Source: an uncultured Clostridia bacterium
GTDB lineage: Bacteria; Bacillota; Clostridia; Christensenellales; Borkfalkiaceae
Direction of reading: 5' to 3'
Assembly: GCA_947589385.1 (NCBI GenBank)
Contig: CANPZW010000001.1
Location: forward strand, 62,001 to 126,000
Length of the DNA stretch: 64,000 nucleotides
Part shown: positions 1 to 8,985 of the stretch, one piece after another
Position numbering within the stretch: the stretch's first letter is position 1
Layout of the letters: each line of letters opens with the position of its first letter
Made by a program: the position numbers and the translations under genes
The notes under the pieces: model-generated
Seen by the model: the letters and a program-made list of their open reading frames with translations, nothing else
What the model was told of the DNA's origin: nothing
Database searches by the model: none

Positions 1-1
1 T

Positions 2-469
2 GCATGCGGTCATTCGGACGGCAAGCAGAGGCTTATAAACTCCATCCGTTTCGAAGCTGACGAACTCGAAGCTTTCAACGACTATCTATTTAAGAAATAC
101 GAAAAAATCGCTGAAAAGGAAACGAGGTACGAAGAGTATTACAACGACGACGCGGAATACATATTCGTGGCGTACGGCTCGGTTGCGCGTATTTGCAAAG
201 CCGCAGTTATGGAACTTCGTTCCGAAGGCATAAAGGCCGGGCTTATCCGTCCCATAACGCTTTATCCTTATCCTTCGAAGATAATAAACGACACGGCGAA
301 AAAGCCTTATGTCAAGAAATTCATCACCGTTGAAATGAGCAAGGGACAGATGGTTGAAGACGTTCGCCTTGCAGTAAACGGAGCTAAACCCGTTGAATTC
401 TACGGACGTTGCGGCGGTAACGTAATGATGCCCGCAGACCTTGTGAAATTAGTAAAGGAGGGTAAATAA
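2..469 (+). CDS. 2-oxoacid:ferredoxin oxidoreductase alpha subunit, C-terminal part (VorB-like), cut by window edge
   Basis: The reading frame is open from base 2, so the gene begins upstream of the window. About 155 residues are visible: the end of the pyrimidine-binding region and the transketolase C-terminal domain (GLIRPITLYPYP), typical of the alpha subunit of branched-chain 2-oxoacid ferredoxin oxidoreductases. This subunit helps build the TPP active site that oxidatively decarboxylates 2-oxoacids to acyl-CoA and passes electrons to ferredoxin. It is followed after 2 bases by the beta and then the gamma subunit genes. The family also contains 2-oxoglutarate oxidoreductases (Kor). The nearby branched-chain aminotransferase makes a Vor role more likely, but this is inference. 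Confidence 0.85.
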   Translation, partial: ACGHSDGKQRLINSIRFEADELEAFNDYLFKKYEKIAEKETRYEEYYNDDAEYIFVAYGSVARICKAAVMELRSEGIKAGLIRPITLYPYPSKIINDTAKKPYVKKFITVEMSKGQMVEDVRLAVNGAKPVEFYGRCGGNVMMPADLVKLVKEGK

Positions 470-471
470 TT

Positions 472-1227
472 ATGAAGATTGTAGCTACAAAGCCTCAGAT
501 GCTCACAGACGCCCATATGCATTATTGCCCGGGCTGTACGCACGGCATAGTTCACAGACTTATTGCCGAAGTTTTGGAAGAGCTCGGTAAAACCGACAAC
601 GCCATAGGCATTATGCCCGTAGGCTGCGCGGTATTCGGTTATAATTATTTCAAGTGCGATATGTATCAGGCTGCGCACGGCAGAGCGCCCTCTGTTGCAA
701 GCGGCGTAAGAAGGGTAGTTAATTCCGATAATATTATTTTCAGCTATCAGGGCGACGGCGACCTTGCGTCTATCGGTATGGCGGAAACCGTTCATGCCTG
801 CATGAGAGGCGAAAATATCACCGTTATATTCATCAATAACCAAATTTACGGTATGACGGGCGGACAGATGGCTCCCACCACGATGCCCGGCGAAAAGGCA
901 ACGACCTGCATTTACGGCCGTGACCCCAAAGTTTACGGCAACCCCGTACATATGTCCGAAATGCTTGCAACCCTCACGGGTCCCGCATATATCGAGAGAG
1001 TAGCTTGTTTCGACGTTCCCCACGTCCGTCAGGCAAAGGCGGCTATAAAGAAAGCCTTCCAGATTCAAATGGAGAAGAAAGGTTTGACCTTCATAGAAGT
1101 CCTTGCAAACTGCCCTACGAACTATCATATGACCCCGCTTGAATCTATGAATTTCGTAAAGACGAAGGGTTGCGAGTTCTATCCTCTCGGAGTTTATAAA
1201 GATATCACGAAGGAGGAAAACAAATAA
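472..1227 (+). CDS. 2-oxoacid:ferredoxin oxidoreductase beta subunit, TPP-binding (VorA-like)
   Basis: A 251-residue protein with the family hallmarks. CPGCTHG lies at residues 19-25, the TPP/Mg-binding GDGD begins near residue 94, and NNQIYGMTGGQ near residue 122. This subunit binds thiamine diphosphate and carries out decarboxylation of the 2-oxoacid in the cytoplasm. It is translationally coupled to the gamma gene by a 1-base overlap (TAATG). An AGGAGG Shine-Dalgarno for gamma lies just before its stop. The family does not by itself distinguish 2-oxoisovalerate from 2-oxoglutarate as substrate; operon context favours branched-chain acids. Confidence 0.9.
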   Translation: MKIVATKPQMLTDAHMHYCPGCTHGIVHRLIAEVLEELGKTDNAIGIMPVGCAVFGYNYFKCDMYQAAHGRAPSVASGVRRVVNSDNIIFSYQGDGDLASIGMAETVHACMRGENITVIFINNQIYGMTGGQMAPTTMPGEKATTCIYGRDPKVYGNPVHMSEMLATLTGPAYIERVACFDVPHVRQAKAAIKKAFQIQMEKKGLTFIEVLANCPTNYHMTPLESMNFVKTKGCEFYPLGVYKDITKEENK

Positions 1228-1760
1228 TGAAAATTATAATCAGCGGCTTCGGCGGACAGGGCGTTTTGTCCCTCGGTAAATTTATTTCCTATTCCGCAAT
1301 CGAAGAAAATCTCAACACTTCATGGCTTCCTTCCTACGGACCCGAAATGCGCGGCGGCACGGCTAACTGCTCGGTAATCTATTCCGCGGAAGAAATCGCG
1401 GCTCCCGTTATCGACAAGCCCGATGTCCTCATCGCTTTCAACGAGCCCTCGCTTGTAAAGTTCGAAAATTCGGTTAAAGAAGGCGGCGTTATAATCATCA
1501 ACTCGGATATCGTTCACCTTAAAACGACCCGTAAGGACGTTAAATTCTACGAGATTCCCGTAGATACGCTTGCTTCCGCAATCAACAAGCGCGGCGCGAA
1601 CGTATATATGCTGGGCGTATTGCTTCCCATCTTCAAGGATATATCCGAAGAGGCGGCAATCGGCGCAATCCAGCACGTATTCGAAAACAAGCCCAAGGTC
1701 ATTCCTTCCAATATCGAATGTCTTAAAGCGGGCATCGAATACATGAAGCAGCGCATCTGA
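1227..1760 (+). CDS. 2-oxoacid:ferredoxin oxidoreductase gamma subunit (VorC-like)
   Basis: 177 residues with the gamma-subunit signature GFGGQGVLSLGKF near the N-terminus and SYGPEMRGGTANCSV around residues 37-51. Both are typical of the CoA-contacting gamma polypeptide of ketoacid ferredoxin oxidoreductases. It completes a three-gene alpha-beta-gamma run; the small ferredoxin-like delta subunit, if present, would lie upstream of the window. An intrinsic terminator follows 17 bases after the stop, so the oxidoreductase operon ends here. Confidence 0.9.
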   Translation: MKIIISGFGGQGVLSLGKFISYSAIEENLNTSWLPSYGPEMRGGTANCSVIYSAEEIAAPVIDKPDVLIAFNEPSLVKFENSVKEGGVIIINSDIVHLKTTRKDVKFYEIPVDTLASAINKRGANVYMLGVLLPIFKDISEEAAIGAIQHVFENKPKVIPSNIECLKAGIEYMKQRI

Positions 1761-1776
1761 AAAAATAACGGCAACG

Positions 1777-1818
1777 GCAAAATGTCTTCTCTTTAAAGTG
1801 AAGGCATTTTGTTTGTTT
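1777..1818 (+). terminator. Intrinsic terminator of the oxidoreductase operon
   Basis: A 12-bp stem (CAAAATGTCTTC at 1778 with GAAGGCATTTTG at 1800, one G-U pair) closes a 10-base loop and is followed by a T-rich run. Confidence 0.65.
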
Positions 1819-1856
1819 GCCGCTTTTGTCCGAAATTCGGCAGCGGTAATGTTTAT

Positions 1857-3152
1857 ATGAAAAAAAAGAATCCGAAACGCACGTTCTCGCATCCCGCGAG
1901 GGAGAAGAAGGGCGGCGGGCTTTCGGTTGTAAAAGAAAAACAGGATAAAGCGGGGTCCGGTGTTCCAAAGGACGGCGCAGCGCAGACTTCGGAAAGCAAA
2001 TCAGACGGTTTTGCGGTCAAAAAAGTCGTCAGCGTGGAGGGTTTTATCACGCTCGCGATAGTTCTCGCGATTTTCGTGCCGATAGCCGTGATTATGGGCT
2101 TCGGCAATATGATAAACACCCTTTTCAACAACGCGTTGGAGCTTTTAAGGAATATCTGCTTTTATCTATTAAGCGTTGCCGTTGTCGTCGGGGCGTTAAG
2201 TTCGGTTTTGACCGAGTTCGGCGTTATAGCGCTTGCAAATAAAGCGCTTTCTCCGCTTATGAAGCCCGTTTACGGTATGCCGGGTGCAACTTCGATTGCC
2301 ATATTTTCGGTATTCCTTTCGGATAATCCCGCGGTTCTCGCCCTTACGGACGACCCCAGATACAGGCGTTATTTCAAGAAATACCAGCTTGCGGGTCTTG
2401 CAAATTTGGGCACGGCGTTCGGAATGGGGCTTATCGTCATCGTCAAACTCGGTAATACGGCTGTGCGCGGCGGCGGTTCCGTCGGGCTTGCCATAGCTAT
2501 GGGCGTGCTCGGCGCGGTTATAGGCAGTATTTTTTCAACCCGCTGGATGCTACGCAGGGCAAAAAAGGTATATGGAACTACGGAGGAGGCGGCGCCTGCG
2601 GGCGAGCATGAATTTGACGTTCTGAAACAACGCGAAGTGCGCAGCGGAAATATTTTGCAGCGTTTTTTCGACAGCCTTTTGGACGGCGGCGCAAGCGGCG
2701 TTAAAATAGGTCTTGCCATAATCCCCGGCGTGCTGATAATAGCAAATCTTGTAAAAATTCTCACGAACGGCTGTCCGGACGGCGGATATACGGGCGCGGC
2801 GGACGAGGGCGTAGCCCTTTTGCCGTGGATAGGCGATAAACTATCCACCATATTCGGCTGGCTATTCGGTTTCGAAACGCCTTCCGCCATAAGTATTCCC
2901 ATAACCGCACTCGGCAGCGCCGGCGCGGCGGTTGAGCTTGTGGGCGACGGAATGTACACCGCCACCGAAATAGCCGTATTCACCTCTATGTGTATGTTTT
3001 GGAGCGGATTCCTTTCCACCCGCGTTGCGATGATGGACAGTCTCGGCATCCGTAACCTTACCACAAGTTCGATAGTATATCATTTAATAGGCGGCATAAT
3101 TGCCGGTTTCTGCGCGCATTGGCTTTATTATTTGTGCGCCCTGATGTTATAG
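1857..3152 (+). CDS. Gate-domain (nucleoside-recognition type) multi-pass membrane protein
   Basis: About 431 residues from the ATG at 1857. A longer frame opens at a TTG at 1809, but that lies in the terminator of the previous operon. A lysine-rich cytoplasmic N-terminus of about 65 residues is followed by many hydrophobic helices. The two halves resemble Gate domains (PF07670 type), each with a re-entrant glycine-rich segment (VFLSDNPAVLALTDDPRYRR; FWSGFLSTRVAMMDSLGI). This looks like the family annotated in clostridia as CD0519/CD1768 membrane proteins, whose substrate is unknown. A terminator follows directly, so it is probably a single-gene unit. Confidence 0.7.
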   Translation: MKKKNPKRTFSHPAREKKGGGLSVVKEKQDKAGSGVPKDGAAQTSESKSDGFAVKKVVSVEGFITLAIVLAIFVPIAVIMGFGNMINTLFNNALELLRNICFYLLSVAVVVGALSSVLTEFGVIALANKALSPLMKPVYGMPGATSIAIFSVFLSDNPAVLALTDDPRYRRYFKKYQLAGLANLGTAFGMGLIVIVKLGNTAVRGGGSVGLAIAMGVLGAVIGSIFSTRWMLRRAKKVYGTTEEAAPAGEHEFDVLKQREVRSGNILQRFFDSLLDGGASGVKIGLAIIPGVLIIANLVKILTNGCPDGGYTGAADEGVALLPWIGDKLSTIFGWLFGFETPSAISIPITALGSAGAAVELVGDGMYTATEIAVFTSMCMFWSGFLSTRVAMMDSLGIRNLTTSSIVYHLIGGIIAGFCAHWLYYLCALML

Positions 3153-3160
3153 ACATGTGA

Positions 3161-3195
3161 AAAAAGCCGTTTGCGGAGGTAAGCGGCTTTTGTTA
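3161..3195 (+). terminator. Intrinsic terminator after the Gate-domain gene
   Basis: AAGCCGTTT pairs with AAGCGGCTT (9 bp, one G-U) around an 8-base loop, followed by TTTTGTT. Confidence 0.8.
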
Positions 3196-3242
3196 ATATA
3201 TAAATTTTTCTGTGTAAAAATATCAAAACGGTGGCAATTCAT

Positions 3243-3271
3243 TTGACTTTGAACCGCGTATTTATTAAACT
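3243..3271 (+). promoter_or_regulatory. Sigma-A type promoter for the CoA-transferase gene
   Basis: TTGACT at 3243 and TAAACT at 3266 with a 17-base spacer, about 30 bases upstream of the start codon. It sits right after the preceding terminator. Confidence 0.6.
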
Positions 3272-3300
3272 AAATTCGAGCAAATTTTCAGGAGATGGCA

Positions 3301-4608
3301 ATGGCAAAAACAATAACAATCGACGAAGCGCTTGCGCTTGTGAAGGACAACTATAAAATAGCCGTGGGCGACGCTACGGTAGAGCCGCAGGGCTTTTTAA
3401 GCAATCTGCATAAGATTCTCGATAAAGACCGCGGTTTAAGCATATGGATGTGCCTTACCATGAGGTCGTATCCGTTCTTCGAACACCCCGAATACGGCAA
3501 TAACATCAGAATAAACAGCGTGTTCTTTTCGGGACCTACCCGTAACGCGTACAATGTTCTGAACACCGTTTCGTACGTTCCCACGCACCTCAGAAAAACG
3601 GCGATAACCATCTGCGCGGGCGGCGACCCCGACCTGTTCGTAGGCACGTGCACGCCCCCCAACAAGGACGGCAAAATTTCTTTGGGGCTCAGCAACATCT
3701 ATGACCGCGAAGTCATGAAGAGGTCTAAAACGGTTATAATGGAAGTCAACCCCAATATGCCTTTCACTTACGGCGACGCCGTTATAGACGAGTCGGACGT
3801 GGATTATTTTGTGCCCGTCGATTTCCCCATGGTGCAGGATAAAACCGCGCCCATTAACGAGAAAGACAAGATAATCGGCGGATATATTTCCGACTTCATA
3901 AAAGACGGCGATAATTTGCAGATAGGCATAGGTTCAATTCCCAATTCCGTTGTCCAATATCTTGAAACAAAGAAGGATTTGGGTATCCATACCGAGCTTT
4001 TGGGCGACGGTTTGGCAGACCTTGCGAAGAGGGGAATAATCAACGGCAGCAAGAAAACTCTCCACAAGGGCAAAATCGTAACCAGCATCGTTTTGGGTAC
4101 GGATAAGGTATATGAATTTGTAAACAACAATCCCGACGTCCTCGTCATGGATTGCAGCTATTGCAACGCGTACGAAACGCTTGCAAAAAACGAAAACCAG
4201 GTTTCAATCAATACGACCCTCGAAGTAGATCTTACGGGTCAATGTTGCAGCGAAAGTTTAGGTTCAAGGCAGTACAGCGGCACGGGCGGTCAGATGGATA
4301 CGGCAATCGGCGCCCAGATGTCTAAGGGCGGCAGGGCGTTCATCGCGCTCTATTCAACGGCAAACGTGCGCACTGGCAACGGCGACGAAAGGGTTGAAAT
4401 AAGCCGTATCGTCCCGCAGCTCAAACCCGGCGCAACCGTTTCGCTTTCCCGCAACGATTTGCAATATCTCGTAACCGAATACGGCGTTGTGAACGTACGC
4501 GGTTTGTCGATTGCCGACAGGGCAAAGGCAATAATTTCAATCGCGCATCCCAAATTCCGCGACGAACTGACGCAAAAGGCGAGAGAGCTGGGTTTAATTA
4601 AAGGATAA
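3301..4608 (+). CDS. Acetyl-CoA hydrolase/transferase family CoA-transferase
   Basis: About 435 residues of the family that includes 4-hydroxybutyrate CoA-transferase and butyryl-CoA:acetate CoA-transferase. Visible marks are GIGSIPNSVVQYL, the HTELLGDG segment whose Glu (near residue 232) matches the catalytic glutamate that forms the enzyme-CoA thioester, and the GxGGQMD-type segment (SGTGGQMDTAIG). I chose the ATG at 3301 over the one at 3295 because the AGGAG ribosome site at 3290 directly abuts 3295 but is 6 bases from 3301. Between the 2-oxoacid oxidoreductase and two aminotransferases, it may swap CoA from branched-chain acyl-CoAs to acetate, or make butyrate. The substrate cannot be read from sequence. 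Confidence 0.85.
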   Translation: MAKTITIDEALALVKDNYKIAVGDATVEPQGFLSNLHKILDKDRGLSIWMCLTMRSYPFFEHPEYGNNIRINSVFFSGPTRNAYNVLNTVSYVPTHLRKTAITICAGGDPDLFVGTCTPPNKDGKISLGLSNIYDREVMKRSKTVIMEVNPNMPFTYGDAVIDESDVDYFVPVDFPMVQDKTAPINEKDKIIGGYISDFIKDGDNLQIGIGSIPNSVVQYLETKKDLGIHTELLGDGLADLAKRGIINGSKKTLHKGKIVTSIVLGTDKVYEFVNNNPDVLVMDCSYCNAYETLAKNENQVSINTTLEVDLTGQCCSESLGSRQYSGTGGQMDTAIGAQMSKGGRAFIALYSTANVRTGNGDERVEISRIVPQLKPGATVSLSRNDLQYLVTEYGVVNVRGLSIADRAKAIISIAHPKFRDELTQKARELGLIKG

Positions 4609-4634
4609 AAAAAATTTAGATAGAGGGAAAATGT

Positions 4635-5834
4635 ATGACTTATAATTACAGTGAAAGAATGGCAAAGATGAACGGCGCCGCTACGAGGGAGATTTTGAAG
4701 CTCCTTACGAGGCCGGAAATCATTTCCTTTGCGGGCGGATTCCCCGCAACGCAGTGCCTGCCCCAGAAAGAGGTGCAGCAAATCGCTTTCGAGCTTTTAA
4801 GCGAAGGCAGGGCTACCGAAGCGCTTCAATACGGCACGACGGAGGGCTTCAAATCGCTCCGCGAACAGCTTATCGAGTACGTTAAAACGGCGGGCATTGA
4901 AAACCAGACCCTTGAAAATACGCTTGTAATAAGCGGCGGGCAGCAGGGTATAGACCTTATGAGCAAGGTTTTCCTCGACAAGGGGGACTGCGTTCTCGTC
5001 GAAAATCCCACATATCTTACCGCATTGCAGATTTTCGATTCCTATCAGGCAAAGATTGTCGGAGTTGACGCCGACCATAACGGGCTTATTATCGACGACC
5101 TTGAAAAGAAAATCAAAAAATACAATCCCAAATTCCTGTACTGCGTTTCCACGTTCTCCAACCCCACGGGCAAGACGTATTCGGTGGAAAACCGCAAAAA
5201 GATTGCCGAAATCACGGCAAAGTACAACGTAATGGTGCTTGAAGACGACCCTTACAGCAAACTGCGCTTCGAGGGCACGCCCGTACCGAGCATAAAGAGT
5301 TTTGACAAGGCGGGCAACGTAGTTTATCTCACAAGTTTTTCAAAAGTTCTTTCTCCCGGGTTGAGAGTGGGCGTTGCAATCGGAAATCCCGAAGTTATCC
5401 GTAAGATGACGATAGGCAAGCAGGGCGTTGACGTAACCACTTCAAACCTTTCCCAGCTTATTGTTGCTGAATATTTGAAGAGAGGCTATATCTTCAAGAA
5501 TATCGAAAAGAGCCTGCCTATATACAGGGAGCGCAAAAACGCCATGATTGCCGCGCTCAACAAGTACATGCCCGAAGAATACAAGTATGTAAACGCAGAG
5601 GGCGGTCTGTTTATCTGGGGCGAATTTGACGCGCCTATCAACACCGTAGAACTTGCGCCCGAGGCAATAAAACACGACGTAGCTTACATTCAGGGTCAGG
5701 TATTCTATGCGGACGGCAGCGGTCTGAACACTATGAGATTGAATTTCTCGAACGCTACCGTTGACCGCATAGACGCAGGCATCCACAGACTGGGCGATAT
5801 GTTCAAAACAGAAATCGCTAAATTGAAGAAATAA
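4635..5834 (+). CDS. PLP-dependent aminotransferase, fold type I (MocR/LysN-like class)
   Basis: 399 residues. The fold-I aminotransferase layout is clear: ISFAGGFPATQCLP near the N-terminus, YGTTEGFKSLRE, STFSNPTGKTYS, and the Schiff-base lysine in TSFSKVLSPGLR (Lys237). The class includes 2-aminoadipate, aromatic and branched-chain aminotransferases with broad specificity. It starts 26 bases after the CoA-transferase with a GAGGG ribosome site and is probably co-transcribed with it and with the branched-chain aminotransferase. The product 2-oxoacid would feed the ferredoxin oxidoreductase upstream. Exact substrate unknown. Confidence 0.85.
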   Translation: MTYNYSERMAKMNGAATREILKLLTRPEIISFAGGFPATQCLPQKEVQQIAFELLSEGRATEALQYGTTEGFKSLREQLIEYVKTAGIENQTLENTLVISGGQQGIDLMSKVFLDKGDCVLVENPTYLTALQIFDSYQAKIVGVDADHNGLIIDDLEKKIKKYNPKFLYCVSTFSNPTGKTYSVENRKKIAEITAKYNVMVLEDDPYSKLRFEGTPVPSIKSFDKAGNVVYLTSFSKVLSPGLRVGVAIGNPEVIRKMTIGKQGVDVTTSNLSQLIVAEYLKRGYIFKNIEKSLPIYRERKNAMIAALNKYMPEEYKYVNAEGGLFIWGEFDAPINTVELAPEAIKHDVAYIQGQVFYADGSGLNTMRLNFSNATVDRIDAGIHRLGDMFKTEIAKLKK

Positions 5835-5900
5835 AATTTACCGGCAGTCAGCCGATAATTTTGCGCCGAAAGGCGGTAATATTTATAAGGAGTAAATTTT

Positions 5901-6962
5901 ATGGAACTGAAAATCATAAAGACCGAAAACAAAAAGGCTAAGCCCCAGGGCGCGCTCGGATTTGGTAAATACTTTTCCGACCATATGTTCATAATGGAAT
6001 ATGCGGACGGGAAGTGGCAGAACGCGCGTATCCAACCCTATCAGGAACTGCACTTGCAGCCTTCTGCGTCCGTTCTGCATTATGCGCAGGGCATATTCGA
6101 GGGCGCAAAAGCGTTCAAAACAAAGGACGGCAAAATCCGCCTGTTCCGTTTGAACGACAACCTTGACAGAATGAACGATTCCGCCGAAAGACTTTGCATG
6201 CCTACGTTCGACAAAAAATTCGTTTACGACGCTATAAAGCAGCTTATTCTTATAGACGAAGATTGGATTCCCACGGACGAGGGCACGGCTTTATACATAA
6301 GACCCGCGATGATAGCTACCGAACCCGCTCTCGGCGTTCACGCGTCAAAGTCGTATTTAATGTTCGTAATTGTCGGACCCGTAGGCGCTTACTATGCGCA
6401 CGGACTTGCGCCCGTAAAACTTTTGGTTGAAGAGCACTACGTCCGCGCGGCAAAAGGCGGCACGGGCGGCAACAAAGTTATAGGTAACTATGCCGCAAGC
6501 ATGAAAGCGGGCGAAAACGCTCAGGCAAAGGGCTACGACCAGGCTATGTGGCTTGACGCCAAATATCACCGCTACGTGGAAGAAGTCGGCGCAATGAATA
6601 TCTTCTTCGTAATGAACGGAATAGTATATACGCCCGCGCTTCGCGGAAGTATTCTTCCCGGAATCACGCGCAGGAGCGCGATAGCAATCCTGAAATCCCA
6701 CGGCTACAAAGTACGTGAATGTAACGTGGATATCCGCAAAGTTGCCGAAGCAGCCGAGAACGGCACATTGGGCGAAATTTTCGGCACAGGCACGGCGGCG
6801 GTCATTTCTCCCGTAGGTCTGTTCGGCTATAAGGGCAAAGATTACGTCGTAAACGGCGGCAATATGGGCGAAATCAGCAAAATGCTTTACAACGAGCTTA
6901 CCGGTATTCAGAACGGCAGGCTTCCCGACAAGCACGGTTGGGTAGATATTATCAAAGAATAA
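5901..6962 (+). CDS. ilvE: Branched-chain amino acid aminotransferase
   Basis: 353 residues, the usual length for the larger (eukaryote-like) BCAT type of PLP fold IV. LHYAQGIFEGAKAF, IRPAMIATEPALGV and the catalytic-lysine segment GTGGNKVIGNY (Lys192) are all present, as is GEIFGTGTAAVISPVG near the C-terminus. It interconverts Leu, Ile or Val with their 2-oxoacids using glutamate. It ends the fermentation cluster, followed by a strong terminator. In this context it probably works in the catabolic direction, handing 2-oxoacids to the oxidoreductase; biosynthesis is the alternative. Confidence 0.93.
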   Translation: MELKIIKTENKKAKPQGALGFGKYFSDHMFIMEYADGKWQNARIQPYQELHLQPSASVLHYAQGIFEGAKAFKTKDGKIRLFRLNDNLDRMNDSAERLCMPTFDKKFVYDAIKQLILIDEDWIPTDEGTALYIRPAMIATEPALGVHASKSYLMFVIVGPVGAYYAHGLAPVKLLVEEHYVRAAKGGTGGNKVIGNYAASMKAGENAQAKGYDQAMWLDAKYHRYVEEVGAMNIFFVMNGIVYTPALRGSILPGITRRSAIAILKSHGYKVRECNVDIRKVAEAAENGTLGEIFGTGTAAVISPVGLFGYKGKDYVVNGGNMGEISKMLYNELTGIQNGRLPDKHGWVDIIKE

Positions 6963-6978
6963 TTCGGTAAAAATAGTC

Positions 6979-7014
6979 TAAAACCCCCGTCGGCAAAGCC
7001 GACGGGGGTTTTTG
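6979..7014 (+). terminator. Strong intrinsic terminator after ilvE
   Basis: AAACCCCCGTCGGC pairs perfectly with GCCGACGGGGGTTT around a 3-base loop, followed by T residues. Confidence 0.93.
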
Positions 7015-7041
7015 AATATGCAAACGGATTTTGATTAAAAT
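7012..7041 (+). promoter_or_regulatory. Possible promoter placing transcription start at the YihY start codon
   Basis: TTGAAT at 7012, 18-base spacer, TAAAAT at 7036; only 7 bases separate the -10 from the ATG at 7049. No Shine-Dalgarno lies before that ATG, so a leaderless mRNA is possible. Confidence 0.4.
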
Positions 7042-7048
7042 AAATACT

Positions 7049-7834
7049 ATGAAAAAGTGGGCGTTGAAAGTGCGTGAAGTAATTAAATTCTATACCGACA
7101 AGCGATTTTCGACAATAGCGGGCACGCTTGTCTATTTTTTGCTTATGAGCCTTGCGCCTTTCATCGTCTGGCTGTCGTTGCTTTTGGGCAGCGCAGATTT
7201 GGAACAATTTTTGGCAAATCCGCTTTTTGAACCGCTTTTGCCCTTTCTGACATATCTTAAAAATTCCGCGCAGACCGCGGCGAGCGGGGCGGGAATAATA
7301 CTTTTGGCGACTTCGCTGTATTCGTCAACGAATTTTTTTTACCACCTGAGGCGTAGCGGCGAAATAGTTTACGAAAGCGAGAGGGTGAAGGGGGGGATAA
7401 AGTTGCGCGTCATATCGGCGTTGCTGATAATTCTTACAATTCTTTCAATCGCATTTCTCGCTGCCGTGACAGTGACGGGCAGGTGGATTATGCAGACGTT
7501 CATGCCATTATTCCTCTGCGACATAATTTCGGTAATATTTGCAGCTTTTCTGACTTTCGCGATTGTGGTCCTTTTGAATTTGTTTGCCTGTCCGTTCAAA
7601 CTCAATGCGGGAGAAGTTTTGACCGGAAGTCTTATTACTACTGTACTTTGGATTTTATTTGTAGTAGGCTTCGCGGTGTATATCCGTTTTGCTTCGCCCG
7701 GCAAGCTTTACGGCGCGATTGCCTCGGTAATCGTATTCTTGCTGTGGTGCTATTTTATGATGTGCTGTTTCGTTATAGGAATGATAAAAAACGGTTCGGA
7801 TATGAAAAAACGTCAATATAAAAAACTGTTTTAG
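7049..7834 (+). CDS. YihY/virulence factor BrkB family membrane protein
   Basis: About 261 residues from the ATG at 7049; a TTG at 7031 is the only in-frame alternative. Six hydrophobic helices and the family pattern are visible: an N-terminal amphipathic stretch, TIAGTLVYFLLMSLAPF, the central ATSLYSSTNFFYHLRRSGE, and SPGKLYGAIASVIVFLLWCYF. The family was once called ribonuclease BN in error, and its function remains poorly defined; envelope or transport roles have been proposed. The gene stands alone between terminators, convergent with degV. Confidence 0.85.
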   Translation: MKKWALKVREVIKFYTDKRFSTIAGTLVYFLLMSLAPFIVWLSLLLGSADLEQFLANPLFEPLLPFLTYLKNSAQTAASGAGIILLATSLYSSTNFFYHLRRSGEIVYESERVKGGIKLRVISALLIILTILSIAFLAAVTVTGRWIMQTFMPLFLCDIISVIFAAFLTFAIVVLLNLFACPFKLNAGEVLTGSLITTVLWILFVVGFAVYIRFASPGKLYGAIASVIVFLLWCYFMMCCFVIGMIKNGSDMKKRQYKKLF

Positions 7835-7969
7835 AACAAAATAAACACAAAAACTGATATATAATAATTCACCGCCTTTTCCGCAGGAAAGACGGCTGTT
7901 GCCAAAAACCGCAATATTAAGATAATAATCAGCCTAAAAAATTAAACGTAATAAATAAGTGTAATGATT

Positions 7970-8002
7970 AAGCGCCGCCCGCTTTATATGCGGGCGGCGC
8001 TT
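7970..8002. terminator. Bidirectional terminator between yihY-like gene and degV
   Basis: AGCGCCGCCCGC pairs with GCGGGCGGCGCT around a 7-base AT loop. It sits between convergent genes. The rest of 7835-8028 is AT-rich with nothing recognisable. Confidence 0.75.
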
Positions 8003-8028
8003 GACCGATAATTATGTCATTTTCAGTG

Positions 8029-8901
8029 TTAATACTTAATTGCGCAACCGGCAGCAAGCGCGCCGGGTCCAATATGGACGGATACGCTTAAAGAGAGGGG
8101 GTTTACAAAAGTAAACTCAACGTTCGGGAAAGTCCGTTTTAATTCTTCCTTGAATTTTTCCGCCTCGGCAAAGTTTTCGGTATGCGCTACCGCCATCGTC
8201 ATCTTGCCTGCGTCAACGATATCTTTGAATCTCGTTTCAAAATCGTGCTTTAATGCGTTGATAATTTCCGTCTTAGCGTCTGCGAGCTTTCTGACTTTTT
8301 TGAATGCGTCAAGCTTTTCGCCCTGAATCTGCAAAACGGGTTTTATCTTAAAAAGCGTGCCTATCATTGCGGCGGCGGGAGTAAGTCTTCCGCCCTTTTT
8401 AAGATATTTCAGCGTGTCAACCATAATATATATGGAGGACAGCATCTTCGTTTCCATAAGCCAGTCGTGAATTTCTTTTGCGCTTTTGCCCTCGCGCGCC
8501 ATTTTAAGCGCGTCCATTACGCTCTGGCGCTGTGTTATAGAAACTCGCTGGTTATCTACGACCCATACCCTGTCTTTAAATTCTTCTTCCGTTTTCGAAA
8601 GATGAAGGGTAGTGTGGCAGGTTTCGGAAAGTCCGCTCGACAAAGGAATATACACGATTTCATCGTAGGTCTTTAAAACGTCGTGCCAAAGTTCGCTTAC
8701 CGCAGCGGGCGCGGGCTGAGATGTGGAAACATTTGCGTCGGCTTTAAGCTTTTCATAGAATTGCTCCTGCGTAAGCGTAATGTCCTCGTGATAGGTTTCT
8801 TCATCGATGAGAACAGGAGTGGAAGCTACGAAAACGCCAAGTTCTTTGGCTTCTTTTTGAGTGATTCCGCTGTTGCTGTCGGTGATTACTGCTATTTTCA
8901 T
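8029..8901 (-). CDS. DegV family fatty-acid-binding protein
   Basis: 290 residues with the DegV fold markers. The N-terminal AVITDSNSGIT is followed by the STSQPAP motif near residue 59, the IPLSSGLSETCHT fatty-acid-head-group segment, and a C-terminal HIGPGALAAGC. DegV-family proteins bind a fatty acid; in Firmicutes, FakB members present it to the FakA kinase for phospholipid synthesis. No FakA gene is in the window, so the exact role is open. A consensus promoter lies upstream on the minus strand, and the gene is separate from ridA-ilvA. Confidence 0.9.
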   Translation of the reverse strand: MKIAVITDSNSGITQKEAKELGVFVASTPVLIDEETYHEDITLTQEQFYEKLKADANVSTSQPAPAAVSELWHDVLKTYDEIVYIPLSSGLSETCHTTLHLSKTEEEFKDRVWVVDNQRVSITQRQSVMDALKMAREGKSAKEIHDWLMETKMLSSIYIMVDTLKYLKKGGRLTPAAAMIGTLFKIKPVLQIQGEKLDAFKKVRKLADAKTEIINALKHDFETRFKDIVDAGKMTMAVAHTENFAEAEKFKEELKRTFPNVEFTFVNPLSLSVSVHIGPGALAAGCAIKY

Positions 8902-8931
8902 TCTATCTCTCCATGTATTGAAATCGGTATA

Positions 8932-8960
8932 ATTATAAAAGTTTATAGGGAAATAGTCAA
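8932..8960 (-). promoter_or_regulatory. Promoter for degV
   Basis: On the minus strand, TTGACT (8960-8955) and TATAAT (8937-8932) are 17 bases apart, about 31 bases from the start codon. A GGAGAG ribosome site lies between. Confidence 0.8.
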
Positions 8961-8985
8961 CAAAATTAAGCCGATTGTCGAAAAA

